Shown here in pieces: positions 20,838 through 32,583 of a DNA stretch of 64,000 bases. Position numbers and translations under genes: made by a program. The DNA is taken from positions 62,001-126,000 of the forward strand of contig CAJNOP010000350.1 in assembly GCA_905250075.1 (NCBI GenBank), in the 5' to 3' direction. This DNA comes from Rotaria sp. Silwood1. Lineage: Eukaryota > Rotifera > Eurotatoria > Philodinida > Philodinidae. The notes under the pieces were generated by a model. The model had not been told where the DNA came from. It made no database searches and saw only the letters and a list, made by a program, of their open reading frames with translations. Position 1 is the stretch's first letter. Each line of letters begins with the position of its first letter.

Positions 20838-22335
20838 TCACCGTCGCCTACGAGTATTCATCAAATATCTATTTTCAGGTGTATAATAAGGTATTATTTT
20901 TCCAAGTACAAGTCTCATTCCATCAATTAATCGACACCAATTTGATGTTAATGTACCCACATGTAAATCTGCATTAGCTTCAATGAATAAATCAGTAAGA
21001 AATTCTAATACAATCTTTCCACGTTGTTGCTTTGTCATACGGTTGAATGATGCAAAAATAACATTTCTTGTTGCTTTTACACTTAATAATTTATAATAAC
21101 CTTGTTTTTGTTTGTTTATTTGAATAAATTCATTAAATACTTGCTCATCTTCAGAATTTATATATACTCTTGTTATATTCGCTTGTCGTGCATCAAAATC
21201 AAATAAATCAAAATATTGTTTAAGTGTATACGCTTGACACATTTCTTTATATTTAACTTTATCTGATCGACGTACATAGACAGCAATATATGGATGATGA
21301 AGATCAATTAAAGGTGGTTGAAAATATTGAGCAATAGTATTTTGAACATGAGTTAATGTTTCAGATTTATATCGCATTAGATAAAATAATAACTGTGCAC
21401 GATACCAATTAAAAGTTCGATTTTCGAATATAGGTGGATGAATAGGCTTAGGCCATTCACCCATATGAGCACTAATATTTATTGTTTGGTTACTATGAGG
21501 TCTAGATGGAATTGAACAATTAGTGATGGGAAGAAAAACACAATCGGGAGTGCCTGCATTACAGTCTCCATAAAACTAAAATAAAATTAGTTATTAAAAA
21601 TATTTTTTCTTCAAACAAAGAACTCGTTTTTTTTTGAACTATAGCTTAATAAAAATTTGGTGGGAATGTGCTATATACTAGCGAAAACTAAACTTGAAGA
21701 TTCGAATAATCTCAAAAAATCGTTATATAATGTAACCAAAAAGATAAACTAATGTCAAGATTGATTTCAATAGTATCAATTTGTCTCACCCAATATCCTG
21801 GTGTTTCGTATACAGCAATTCTATTCTCCGCTAGAGCCATACCAAATGCCCATGCGATTTGATGAATAGTTGATCCAAAACCCGACCAAGCAAAATTTTG
21901 AATAATAGCAAATTTTCTATTTGTACAATTCATTGGATGTTGATGTTCATAAAGCCATTTTTGTGCTTGTAGTGTATTTTCTATTGAATATTCATTCGTT
22001 GATGAATAATTACATGAATCAATTTTATCTATTTTTGGTCCACCGATATATTCAACAATCTGACATGGTAAAAGACGTGCTAAACGAAAATAATTTTCAT
22101 CGACAAAACGCATTGACCATAGATGTGTTGAATTATATACAGGAGGAAACGAATGTATGATTTGTTGTTTTGATTGTATATCTAATGAGTATGAGCGATT
22201 TAATGGAATTCTTGCTTGATGAAAACTTGGACCAAGAAGAAAACCAAATGCAAAACAAACAATAAGTACAACTATAGCAAATGTAATTTTAATAGGTTTT
22301 GCTGTCGATGTTTGATTACTGTTCACACATGCCAT
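20838..22335 (-). CDS. FUT8-like alpha-1,6-fucosyltransferase (GT23 family), two exons
   Basis: Exon 1 is 22335-21790 (ATG at 22333-22335), exon 2 is 21575-20838; the 214-nt intron has GTGAGA and TTTTAG ends, phase 0. The protein is about 427 aa. Residues 16-35 form a membrane segment after a short N-terminus, as in Golgi type II enzymes. The first half has WSGFGSTIHQIAWAFGMAL, a donor-binding-like loop. Exon 2 holds the GT23 signature: QLLFYLMR, VYVRRSDK (about 281-288), VYINSEDEQVF, and DLHVGTLTSNWCRLIDGMRL. Known family members add fucose from GDP-fucose to the innermost GlcNAc of N-glycans; substrate here is inferred. It is shorter than animal FUT8 (about 575 aa): it ends soon after the catalytic fold, so the usual C-terminal SH3 domain is missing, and the N-terminal stem is short. 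It may therefore be a related GT23/fucosyltransferase-like enzyme with another acceptor. Confidence 0.85.
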
Positions 22336-22439
22336 AGTAGATGATGAATTGAATGTCGGTTTTATAAAAACAATGATTAACTCATTTTGTTTATTCAAGA
22401 ATAATTTCCAGCGATATTTCAAGTAAAGCTTTTATTCGA

Positions 22440-23636
22440 ATTCAAAATCATGTGAATGTCATGATCTGAAAAAAAAAGAACGTTAAATATTTGTAATGAA
22501 TAGATGCAATTTTGAAAAAGATAAAATAAGTTTTAGATGAAGAAAAACATTGATATTAGTCTACTTTTTGTGACACACACGTAATTTTTGAAAGAAAAAA
22601 AATAAAGTATTATAGGAATAGGTAAGTCTCCTCTTTCAGAATATATATGGTTTTTTTCGAAAAAGCCAAACTTTAATTAATTTAATAGAGAGATCGAAAC
22701 CTTACTATCATTTTTTTCTAAGCAATGTCGCGGTTTTTTGAGGTTTTTCAGTATTGGTAGGACTCTGTCTTTCTATTTTAATTAGTATAGAATATTTGTT
22801 CTATGTTAGAAAGGTGATAAAAATATAAAATAAAGACAGTTCAAGTTGACAAATTTGTTCACAGGATTTTTCTTACTTGATGAGAACGTACATTTATATA
22901 TAAATACGTTTATAGAGTATTAACTTAGTTGTATCTGAAATTCACATTTGAAAAAAGGCTTCTTTCTAACAGAAAACCATCTGTTCGTTAAGTCATGTCT
23001 CATAATAAAATGTCTCACAGAAAATCGTATTTGAATAACAGAGTAATGTCTTATAAACCTATCAATACGCTATTTTTCATGCTGCAACAGTCTATACAAT
23101 AAAACGTAGTAGTGCTTGTCATTTTTGTTTAAACCGAACATAAGACATACTAATTAGTATTCTGTACAAAGAATCGATGTTGTAATTTCATACGTCTTTC
23201 ATATATAGACGCTAAAATTCTAGTCAAGCGAAAAAGAAGGCATGATGAAAGAAGAAAACATATGTGTTCACTCTTATTTAATGTTAGACTTTTTCTACAT
23301 ATGCGTCTTTTTCTATTCTCTTGTATGATCACTAGATATCATAAACATTCAATAACTATCATTGTTGAAGAACTCTCTATTAGTTTTTGAGCGGACTCGA
23401 GTACGTTTTCTTAAAAAAGGGGGCGATATTTGTGTATCTTTCAAAAGAACTCTGGAGACCATTCTACAACGGTCCAGACCAAATCTTGCATAACTTTATA
23501 GTAATCATTGTGTATTTTAAAACCAATCAAATTCAACTTCGATATGGTCTACTTCTTGGGAGATTCAACCCGACGAAAGTGGTGAATTTCGGCACAATCA
23601 TGATTTTGTAAAAGGGTTCGAGAGAGATAGGCACTA
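22440..23636. other. Intergenic, no gene recognised
   Basis: AT-rich sequence upstream of the fucosyltransferase. The open frames at 23150-23332 and 23387-23611 have no recognisable domains. Confidence 0.45.
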
Positions 23637-24061
23637 TTCCCAAGTGAGCAAGAGACGGCCTAACAGACTCGTCTTTTTTCTAGTCATGTCGACCCGTCAT
23701 GCCCGGTCTTTGTCTCAAAATCGACTATGACATGACTAGTCCGGAATTTTTGGCCGTCATGAACCCCCGTCTAAATTACCTGATTGACGGGCGACATTAT
23801 ACGTGTCTAGTCTAGTCTTTTTTTTGAGAAGGCCTAGTCTAGGACTTGTCTGAAGTCGGTTTATACGAAACATTATTATCTATTGTGCGCACTAGTCCTG
23901 GACGAGGACTTTTTGAGACAAAGACTAGTCAGGACGGACGACAGCGACGCCCGTCCAAAATGAGTTTAAAACTGAAAAAGTAAAGACGTCAGGGACGGTG
24001 CATAGGACAAGTTGCAGTCTTGTGTGTAATGGACGAGTCCAGACTAGTCTAAACAGAAATA

Positions 24062-24140
24062 TGTAAGAATGAAGATTAGGTTCGAACATGCATACAATGT
24101 ATTACTTACCCATCGCTTAAACCATTGAGCCATATGATCA
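24062..24140 (-). other. tRNA-like sequence with RNA polymerase III boxes (within element)
   Basis: On the minus strand TGGCTCAATGGTTTAAGCG resembles a tRNA A box and TGTTCGAACCT, about 30 bp further on, a B box. The cloverleaf stems are poor, so it is more likely a tRNA-derived relic than a functional tRNA. Confidence 0.4.
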
Positions 24141-25354
24141 ATAAATTAGCTTCTACATGGTCATAATCATTCTAAGATGCTCTTTAATACAGTTCAAAGT
24201 TTTTTATGTTCACATTTAAATAAAAATTATTTTTTACTGAATACGACATTATTTGGACAACATTAAAAAAATAAATTCAAAAAGATTTGTCTATTTTTTG
24301 AAAAAATATCTTTTGATTATCATTATCTAGGAACAATTAGTTGTATTTAAAAAAAATAAATTTTAAATGTAAAAATAAAAAAGCTATTTATACTGAAAAG
24401 AAACTATTTTTCCATATGATGGTTTGGTTTTAAATTAAAATGATCCTATCTCAACTAGCAATTAAATTAACTTTGTTTAATTTAAATATATTCTTTAATT
24501 TAAAAATATTAGAATATTCATATTTAAAATAAAATAACATAAAATAATGCTATAAACAAATTAAAATTATTCTTCAGTTTTTTTTAAATATAGTACATCT
24601 AATAATTTTAAAAAATATAAATTAACATTCCTCGCTACGAGTAAATATTGTTCATTGTACGTACTCCTATCTTTTTTGTTGGTTCCGATATACTCTTACA
24701 TTTTCAATATATTAAAATACAAAATATAATAAGCTATATGAAGACAGGAATGTACAAAGTATATTATCTATCTCTAACTTCATTGTTAATTATAACAGAC
24801 TCTCTGATTGTTGTTCTACCTTGAAAAATATTCATAGTATCTTGACGATCGATCTAGTTTTAATATGAAAAATGCATATTATTAATTACCGTAATCATGA
24901 TATAACGGATCAATCTAGATCATCAATTCAGAAAGATTTGAGTACAAGAGAGATAATAAAACGATTGTTATTCTATCATCTAGTTCATGGTCTCGATGCA
25001 TTAAATATTTTCCATTGATTATTTTTAACAAATCATATAGATATTGAAAAGTTTTCTGCTTGCATTCTATCTCTTGTACTATCCATTATTGATCAGTTTA
25101 AACGAATTGACAAGATATATTTAGTTCAACGAAGGTGAATTCTTTAGTGTTTTCAGACTAGTCTGACTAGAACAGGTGACATACTCTTTGAAAATGGACT
25201 AGTCATGATGAGTGCAGACAACGCTTCGGACTAGTCTTGACTCTATGAAAGACGTTTCAGACTAGTCAAAGTCGTGTGACATCGACTGGTTTCTGATTGT
25301 CTAGTGGGTGGATGGGAGTCAATTTTGTATCTTAGACTATATAAATTGACGTCA

Positions 25355-25448
25355 GTCCATCTCAATGTCCTAGTCTACCGTCAGGATGCCTGTCCTGTTT
25401 TGAATACTGTCGGGTTGGGTGTTCGAATCTGTCTTTCATCTTCTTTTT
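25355..25448 (+). other. tRNA-like (tRNA-Asp/Glu-derived?) sequence with T-run terminator
   Basis: GTCCTAGTCTACCGTCAGG resembles a 5' tRNA part, CAGGATGCCTGTCCTG forms an anticodon-type hairpin, and GGGTGTTCGAATCTG is a good B box, followed by a run of seven T at 25442-25448. Part of the 2-kb element. It may be a SINE head or captured tRNA fragment. Confidence 0.4.
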
Positions 25449-25672
25449 TTAGTCTTCGGACTAGTCTGGACGGGTTCAAAAGACAAAATGGACTAGACAT
25501 GACTAGGTCCAAGGACTTTCTGGACTAGTCCAGACGTATTTGAAGAACATTTCTCCAATAGGTGACTAGTCATGACGGATGTGCAAGACGTTTCAGACTA
25601 GACTTGACGAGCGTTGCGGACATTTTGGACTAGTTATGGACGCCGTCTTTCGTCATTTTTTGCTCACTTGGG

Positions 25673-28600
25673 TTTAAAGAACACAATTTTTACTGAAGTA
25701 AACGGCGAAAATGACTATTTTGCCGTGTACCTAGTAGAATTGATCAACTCAAGAATACTTCACTAGTTCGAACTGTTATTTATATAGTGAGTATCTCGAA
25801 ATTTTCACTACTCTTCTCTCTAAAAACATATCCAAAATTAACCAAAAATCTAATGAGAACAAATGAGTATCTTGTGTGGACATCGGCCGTGGCTTATGAG
25901 GGCTGACTGTTATGTGTGATGCATACATTTAGATTATAGATAGATCAAAAAGATTTAAATTGAAGACATGATAATCAACTAATAATCTGTAAGTCGTTAG
26001 ATGTTCATAATTCAGTCATAAAAATATCAGTTTCATAAAGATTCATTTACTATTTTCTGAGATCATTTTTATGGTATTCCTATACTGGGACCATTAAAGG
26101 ACTCCTAGTATTAGATATTCTTCAAGATGTTGGTACTTTTCTTAGACCTTCGATTTTATATAGTTAGATGCAGCTTGAAAAGCTCTACAAAATGAGACAA
26201 CAAAAAATTTCGGAAGTTTCATAACCTGAGTTACATCAGAATTAAAGCTAGAAAAAATTCGATATTTTTTGAGCAATTTTTTTATGAACTTTTATCTCAC
26301 GTCGATATAACTCTAAATTATAAAAATCAATTATTTTACATAGTCCGTAGTATTTTGTAGAATATACCAAGGGCTATTATATGATACTTGAATGAATACG
26401 GTCACCTCAAGCATTTTCGTGAAAATATCAATCTACGAACAACAATAAATTTTTGAAAAAATTTGATGACGATTCAGAAGATGAAAAAAGTCAGTCGAGC
26501 TAAAATTCTTTTAGAAATGTTTTAGACCGGAAAATTTTATAGCTATGTATAAAAGTTAATGCTCTTTCTAACTAGGTAGCTAAAATCTGGAAAAAATTTA
26601 ATCCTGGTCGCGATGTTTGGTGATCTCGTGGAACGTCTCTTAAAAGGAGTTTCAGGGTCTTTTAAAGATTTGTTTTTTTAGACGTCTTGATATTAGATAA
26701 TTTTCAACGTAACTGATTAACTTCTAATAGAAAGAGTACCGTAACGTCTTCCCAGTTAGAAGATAACAAAGACGATGCTGCTATATACTATTTAGATAGA
26801 GAACCATTTTTCAGGATAAAACAAAAATAGTTCTGCCATTTCTCTATTGAATCTTTTCTTGTACAGAACTATTTTGATGGCTCAGCATTTTATCTGTTGA
26901 TAAAACCCCTGAAAGCTTCTGTAATTTTTTTTTTTTGAGCTCATAACAGATGACAAAATGCTGTTGAAGTGAATGTTACTAGCTCGAAACAGTATTTGTT
27001 TATGTTTTTCTTGTGAAAAAAACTTTGAACAAGCCTCTATTACTGAGAAAAAATTCATCTCATTGGGTCGACATCTAGTGGAGATATTCAAATTTCGTAT
27101 CACCTAGTTGTTTATGGAACATCTTATATAAAAATATTCTTAATCAAATTTAAAATAGCTCAAGAATCAGTTGATCCGCATCAGTCATTTTTTTTCTCGT
27201 CGTTATAAGGGACACTAGCTCTAACTTACCTCTTTGAGTACGGAAAAAAGGATCTTCTTGATATCTCAAAGTATTGATAGTCAATCTCCATACACCTTCG
27301 GCTAAACTAAGGAAATCGACCACACACTATAAACTAGATAGGTTCCAACCAGTTTCTAGAAACGTGATGCCTATCATAGTCAAGATTCGGTGGAAATACT
27401 CTTAATTTGCTTTGTTAAGACTTGTTTTCTAAACAAATAGCGCTATCATATATATATGTATCCTAAAATGACTCCATTGTGTTCAGAAAGTCAAATTACC
27501 GAAAATTATGACGAATCAAAACTAAAAAAAGATCGAAATTCGATAGTTTCGTCTCAATCAATTCATATTCTAAGAAAATGCGTTTTAGAATAAGAATCAG
27601 CGCTGATATCGAGCAGAATGAAATTTCTTTCGCTCGAAATATACTTTCATCAAAATTTCACTTTTACTCGCCCTCAGGCTAGTCTTCGATGAATGTTATC
27701 TGTAGTTTCATCGTTTGGAGTTTCGTGAAATTTTAAATTCAGTGGCATACATCACATTGACTCACTTGCAGTGTTGATTCTTTAGATAAAATGTATTTTG
27801 TTACGATATGAATTCTTCGAGTCAATGCTGTCGAATATTCGATTGTTTTCCAGTTGCGATTTATATTAATTTTAAACAGTACGAGGTTCTAAAGAGCATG
27901 GAACTTCTTGAAAAAAATAAAAATCATATGCATCACAATCCCTTAAACTTGTTGTATTGAAATAGGCGTTGTTGAAAATTTTCATTATCCAAAACGCAAC
28001 TTTTCGGTCTCAAATCTATGGTGTCTTATCGATTTTTCTGTTCGTTCAAAAGAATGGTTGAGTAAAAAAGTTGACTGGAAAATAGTCGAGCAAGGATCCT
28101 CTCATAAAAATTCAATTTTGATCATATGGGAAAATTTTGCCGTTTCCAGTTTATCAGATAGAGAAAAGTTTTTGCTCTCGAATGCACAATAGCGTGTTGG
28201 TTTCATGATGTGATGGAAAGATATCACATAGGTTTTTCTGAAAACTGTCTGCTGAAATCAGTATTTTCCTTAAAGAATTCGACTTTTGACGTTTCTGAAA
28301 CTTTTCTATTGGTTAGTTTGAAAATGATGCTTGGGATTCTTTATAACATGTGCCAAATGTTTTTCGGTGTTTTGGATCATTTGAAAGTACTATTATAACA
28401 TGATGTGTACCGATTTAGATAGTTTTATACTTTTTTTTTGAAAAGATGATTATTTTATATTATGGTGGACAGAATGAGTCCCTATTAAAATTATTTTTTT
28501 GAAGGAATCATTACACCTTCTCAAAAAACAACATCGATTGCACTCTCGGAATGAAGACCTATTTGCATTGGATGTGTGAGAATTGTTTTATAAGTTTTCT

Positions 28601-30550
28601 GAATAATTTTTGTCTATGAATATCACCTGTGAGCTCATAAAAAGCAGTCGTTTTACCTGCGACTCTGCAAAATATGCTTTTTATGAGTGTATTTTTTTTT
28701 GACTTGAATGATGCGTTCTTTTAGCGAGTATTGTTACGAAACTGTGTGTTAGCGCTGAGAGACTTAGTTCTTGTAGCTCTTGGGTCATTCAGATGACAAC
28801 AAGAATCAGTTCCGCGTTACCTGAATCACTTTGAACTGCCCACATGATGATTACGCTTTTTAATAGGCCACCGGCCTCTTGCAGCATAGTCTGACAAATA
28901 ACGTCCATAAACTTGTTACACACGTCATTTTTCATGACATATATAAAATTGATACATCAGATCTCTTTCAACAGAATAATATACTATCGTCAATTTCCAT
29001 AGTTAAGGTACAAATTATCGTTTCTTTGCATATTCGGATATTTACGAGAAACATGCTCAGAAAGGAACTGTTAGCGATGGTTAGTTTTCTTTTTTACAAA
29101 AAAATGCCAGTCTTGATTGACTGACGAAAAACAATACTCACTTTCGCCTATTCGATTTGTACGAAATACACTATTGCCGTTTAATACGAAATCGAAAGTA
29201 AGTGGCCGCTTTCTCACTCGCAATAACGACCATTTTTCTCTTTCTTTCTTTCTTTCTCGCTGTTCGTATAAAAATGAATTGGATTTTTCTCAAAGAGAGT
29301 AATTGCTGTACATCTCGATGAATTTTTTATTGTTTGATTAATTTTTGGGTTGAAAAAAAACGCATAGATATTCGCGATTCAGAAACATTCAGTTACTCGC
29401 TATTTTTTTTAAGTAAGAAACTGGAAGACGTGTTATTCAGTAGTGACTTTTTATTAGCAAGAATAGTGTTTAACAACTAGTGATGTTGTTTGCCTTATCT
29501 TGAGAATGAATTATCGCACCTAACAATTTCACTCTTAGAATACTTAAAATAAATGTTTTTATGTAACTTGTCGTCATTAGCAAGATAGACAATCTTGCAT
29601 TTATATCGTCTCAGAAAAAATCATTTCATGATGACAGACTTTTAGTGAAACTCAACTACGTAATATATTTAACATATCCCATGTTTTGAAGAACCAACAT
29701 GAGACATTTTTACATGATGCACTACATTGACCAAAAAATCTCCTTTTTTCATCTGTCTTCATTGATGATAGATCTATAATTACATGAAGTATTCATCATG
29801 GTATAATTTATTTAGTCTGGTAAGAATATTAATTAGTCACTGAACAATTCGTATATTAATCAACCAGACATTTAGTATTGTCAACTTTTCAAAACGAGAA
29901 CTTAACATTAGCGTCTATTCGGCATCGCTGTATAACGTCATGCGTTTAACATTCACACCTTCTTCCGGTGTTTGAGTTGCATTTAGTCGAATTCTGAGAA
30001 CCTGTTAACAAGAAAAATTGATGTGATTCCCTGTTAAGCAACAGGTGAATTCAAAGTATGATTAATTCAAGGCACATTCATGATAGAGTAACGAGAAAAA
30101 TCTTGCAGTCACATTTTTTTGCGACACGAAACTCAATACTTTGACATTCATTATTTGCGTTGCTTGAACTTTCAACTGTCATTTGTTGAATAAATATTAA
30201 CAAAGACAACTATTTTTCATTCAATCGCCGTACCGATTTGTAGTTGCATTCGGACAGACTTTGAAGTAAGCTCTATTCTCGTTAACTTTTGCAGTGTCTC
30301 TCAGAAAAGACAACTGACTTTAAAAGCTTATTTTCTTTTCTTTTACAAACTGTATACTTCTTCGTCTTCGAAGGATACCTATTGATGTTAGTTGCTAATT
30401 GAAGTCAACAAACAAAGCTTCTTTTTTCACATTTCTTGCTCCATGTTGCATATATTTGAAATGGAATTAAGAAAATGAAAAAGGTAACTTCATGGATTCA
30501 TCAAAAAAAGAACATTAGAGTAACTTACACATTACTGTAGTTGTGCATAT
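25673..30550. other. Long gene-poor stretch
   Basis: Almost 4.9 kb without a supportable gene. The open frames (26882-27103, 28210-28398, 28879-29124, 29117-29302) show no known domain, splice structure or coding bias. A (TTTC)n microsatellite lies at about 29236-29258. No long inverted repeats were noticed by eye. Confidence 0.5.
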
Positions 30551-30556
30551 GATTTT

Positions 30557-30681
30557 GGGTGTGAGTGAAGGTGTGGATATGGCTGCAGATGTTGGATGTG
30601 CTGATAGGTGTGAGAAGGAAGAAAATTACCCACAACCTCTCTGGCACTCATACCCATGCACTCACACATCCACACCCACCC
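30557..30681. repeat. Telomere-like palindrome G (degenerate)
   Basis: GGGTGTGAGTGAAGGTGTGG at left and CACACATCCACACCCACCC at right, with a spacer containing GAGAAGGAAGAAAATTACCC. Confidence 0.8.
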
Positions 30682-30689
30682 TTTTTGAA

Positions 30690-31630
30690 ATGTGAAGTTT
30701 GCTCCCTAGTTTTTTGCGTAAGAAGCACATATAACGAACATGTGATCTTCTTAGTCACCTATAGGATGAAACTGTTCTAGAACATGATCTATAAGACAAT
30801 CATCGTAGAGCACAAAAACAACAAATCAGGCGCGACAGCATATAGAAAACTTAACTGATTTAATGAAATGATATAAAAAATTGCTTCATCGCGCTGAGGA
30901 TGTACGAAAAACCAGAATAGATGATGATTTGATTGAAACCGATGTTCATGAATATACAAACATGTTAGAAAATCCAAGATTTGATGTTACTCATGTTAGT
31001 TCCTAGATGATTGTTTGTAGAGATCCAACAAAGTTACTTATAACTAAAATATTTGTTTTTATTAACCATATAACAAAATTTATTAGAGGATGAACGATTT
31101 GAGAAAACTTTTGGTAATGATTATAGTGCAGAGAGTGGTTGTATGGCTTATCATCTTGAGCCTGAGAAAGGTGATACCCATGTATGTGGAATAGAGAAAT
31201 ATTCATCGGGCAACTATAAAAGTCGATTTTTTTTTATGAATAAGAAAAATTCTTTTTTGGTATGCCGTTTAATATTAACTCAAAATCTACGGTTTTACGC
31301 AAAAAAGGACTCAGGTTGGACAGATCAAGTTAGAGATGGTGCAGCGACGATAACACTGGAACAGTACTGACTTACCGTTCAGCAAAACCTTTCATGGTAT
31401 GAAAGGTGAAACAGCATTTGAAACTGAACTTTTGCTTCACTATGATAATTTAGTTATCGTAAGGAACAAATGAAAAATAGAAAAAAAAATGGGTGTTGAT
31501 ATTAAGAAGTGCTCATTTTCTTAGTAATTACTTTTTTATTTTCACGATATACAAGATTCTGTTCGACTGATATCTTCGAAAAATTATTTGCAATATCAAT
31601 CATCAAATTATTCTATTAATTTCTAAAGAG
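30690..31630. other. Intergenic, no gene recognised
   Basis: 31085-31370 shows a mildly protein-like open frame but no recognisable family; it is not called as a gene. Confidence 0.4.
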
Positions 31631-31633
31631 GAC

Positions 31634-31684
31634 GGGGTGTGGGTGTGGGTGAAGATAAGAACAACATCCACACTCACACCCATC
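31634..31684. repeat. Telomere-like palindrome H
   Basis: GGGGTGTGGGTGTGGGTG, spacer AAGATAAGAACAAC, then ATCCACACTCACACCCATCC. Short and well preserved. Confidence 0.88.
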
Positions 31685-31689
31685 CATTC

Positions 31690-32580
31690 CATTTGTGGTC
31701 TTCGAACTAATCTATTTTCTCTTGAACTCGATAGCGATAAATGATAAAATTTTCATCTTAAATGCAGTGAAAATCACGACTTTTTAGTATTGAAGACACA
31801 GAATTCAAAATCGTATGATATACCTTAGATATTTTAAGCCCATGTTTGTGCGTGTTGTTATGGGATGTAGTGGTACAATTGACATTACCTAAATGCACAA
31901 TCCAAGTCTAACTCACACTCAGACTATCAAATTCACGTTAGTCCTTGTTTCTAGAAAACTGACATCACATCAAGCTAAAATGAAAATATAGTAAATAGGA
32001 CAAACGAAATAGATATGTTCTCAATGACATACTGATGTCAAGCAGTATTCAGGATATCAAGAGTGGAACAATATTTTTTCCCATTGCTTGTCTGGAAATT
32101 CATCAAACACTTGCTCTTATAAGACATTCAAAAAAAAAATAGTCGTATTAGTCATTATCGCCCAAGAAAAACAAATGCAAAATCTTCGTTTGAACACGTT
32201 CTTTTATCAGTTTGTATGTTCTCGCTAGACTTTAGGGTATAGATGTGGGTGTTATTGATCGCATTGCCCACATGGAAAAGAAATCATAACTAACTGTGCT
32301 AAAACGCGGTTTAACCCAGTGAATTGTGATTCGTCTAAACTGGCTCATATATAAACAAGGTATAACGACAAAAATAAATCGACGAAAAAACAGAAAACTC
32401 AGTGGGTCTCTGGTAAACAATATTTCTATTGTTTCAACGAAAAAAGTTTTACAGAAAAGCTTTTTTATATTATTTCTGTTTAATTGTTTCATCACGATTC
32501 TTACACCATAAAATCATTGGCTTTACAGCACAAAGCAACATACCGTTCTCGGTCAGTATCATCGTTATTCAGTTATTTTA
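31690..32580. other. Intergenic with a weak telomere-like palindrome
   Basis: A very degenerate copy may lie at 32234-32272 (AGGGTATAGATGTGGGTG, later TGCCCACATGG). No gene is seen. Confidence 0.35.
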
Positions 32581-32583
32581 AAC

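Larger units (their letters stand above)
23639..25672. mobile_element. 2.0-kb non-autonomous DNA element with GACTAGTC arrays
   Basis: Ends are perfect inverted repeats CCCAAGTGAGCAA (23639-23651) and TTGCTCACTTGGG (25660-25672). About 0.4 kb inside each end is filled with the palindrome GACTAGTC and relatives (AGACTAGTCT, GGACTAGTCC); near-perfect copies lie around 23733, 23891, 23924, 24039, 25158, 25198, 25228, 25260, 25460, 25524 and 25563. The middle (24190-25130) is plain AT-rich sequence. No transposase frame exists. Subterminal motif arrays of this sort in other elements bind transposase. Superfamily is uncertain; no target duplication is evident. Confidence 0.75.
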
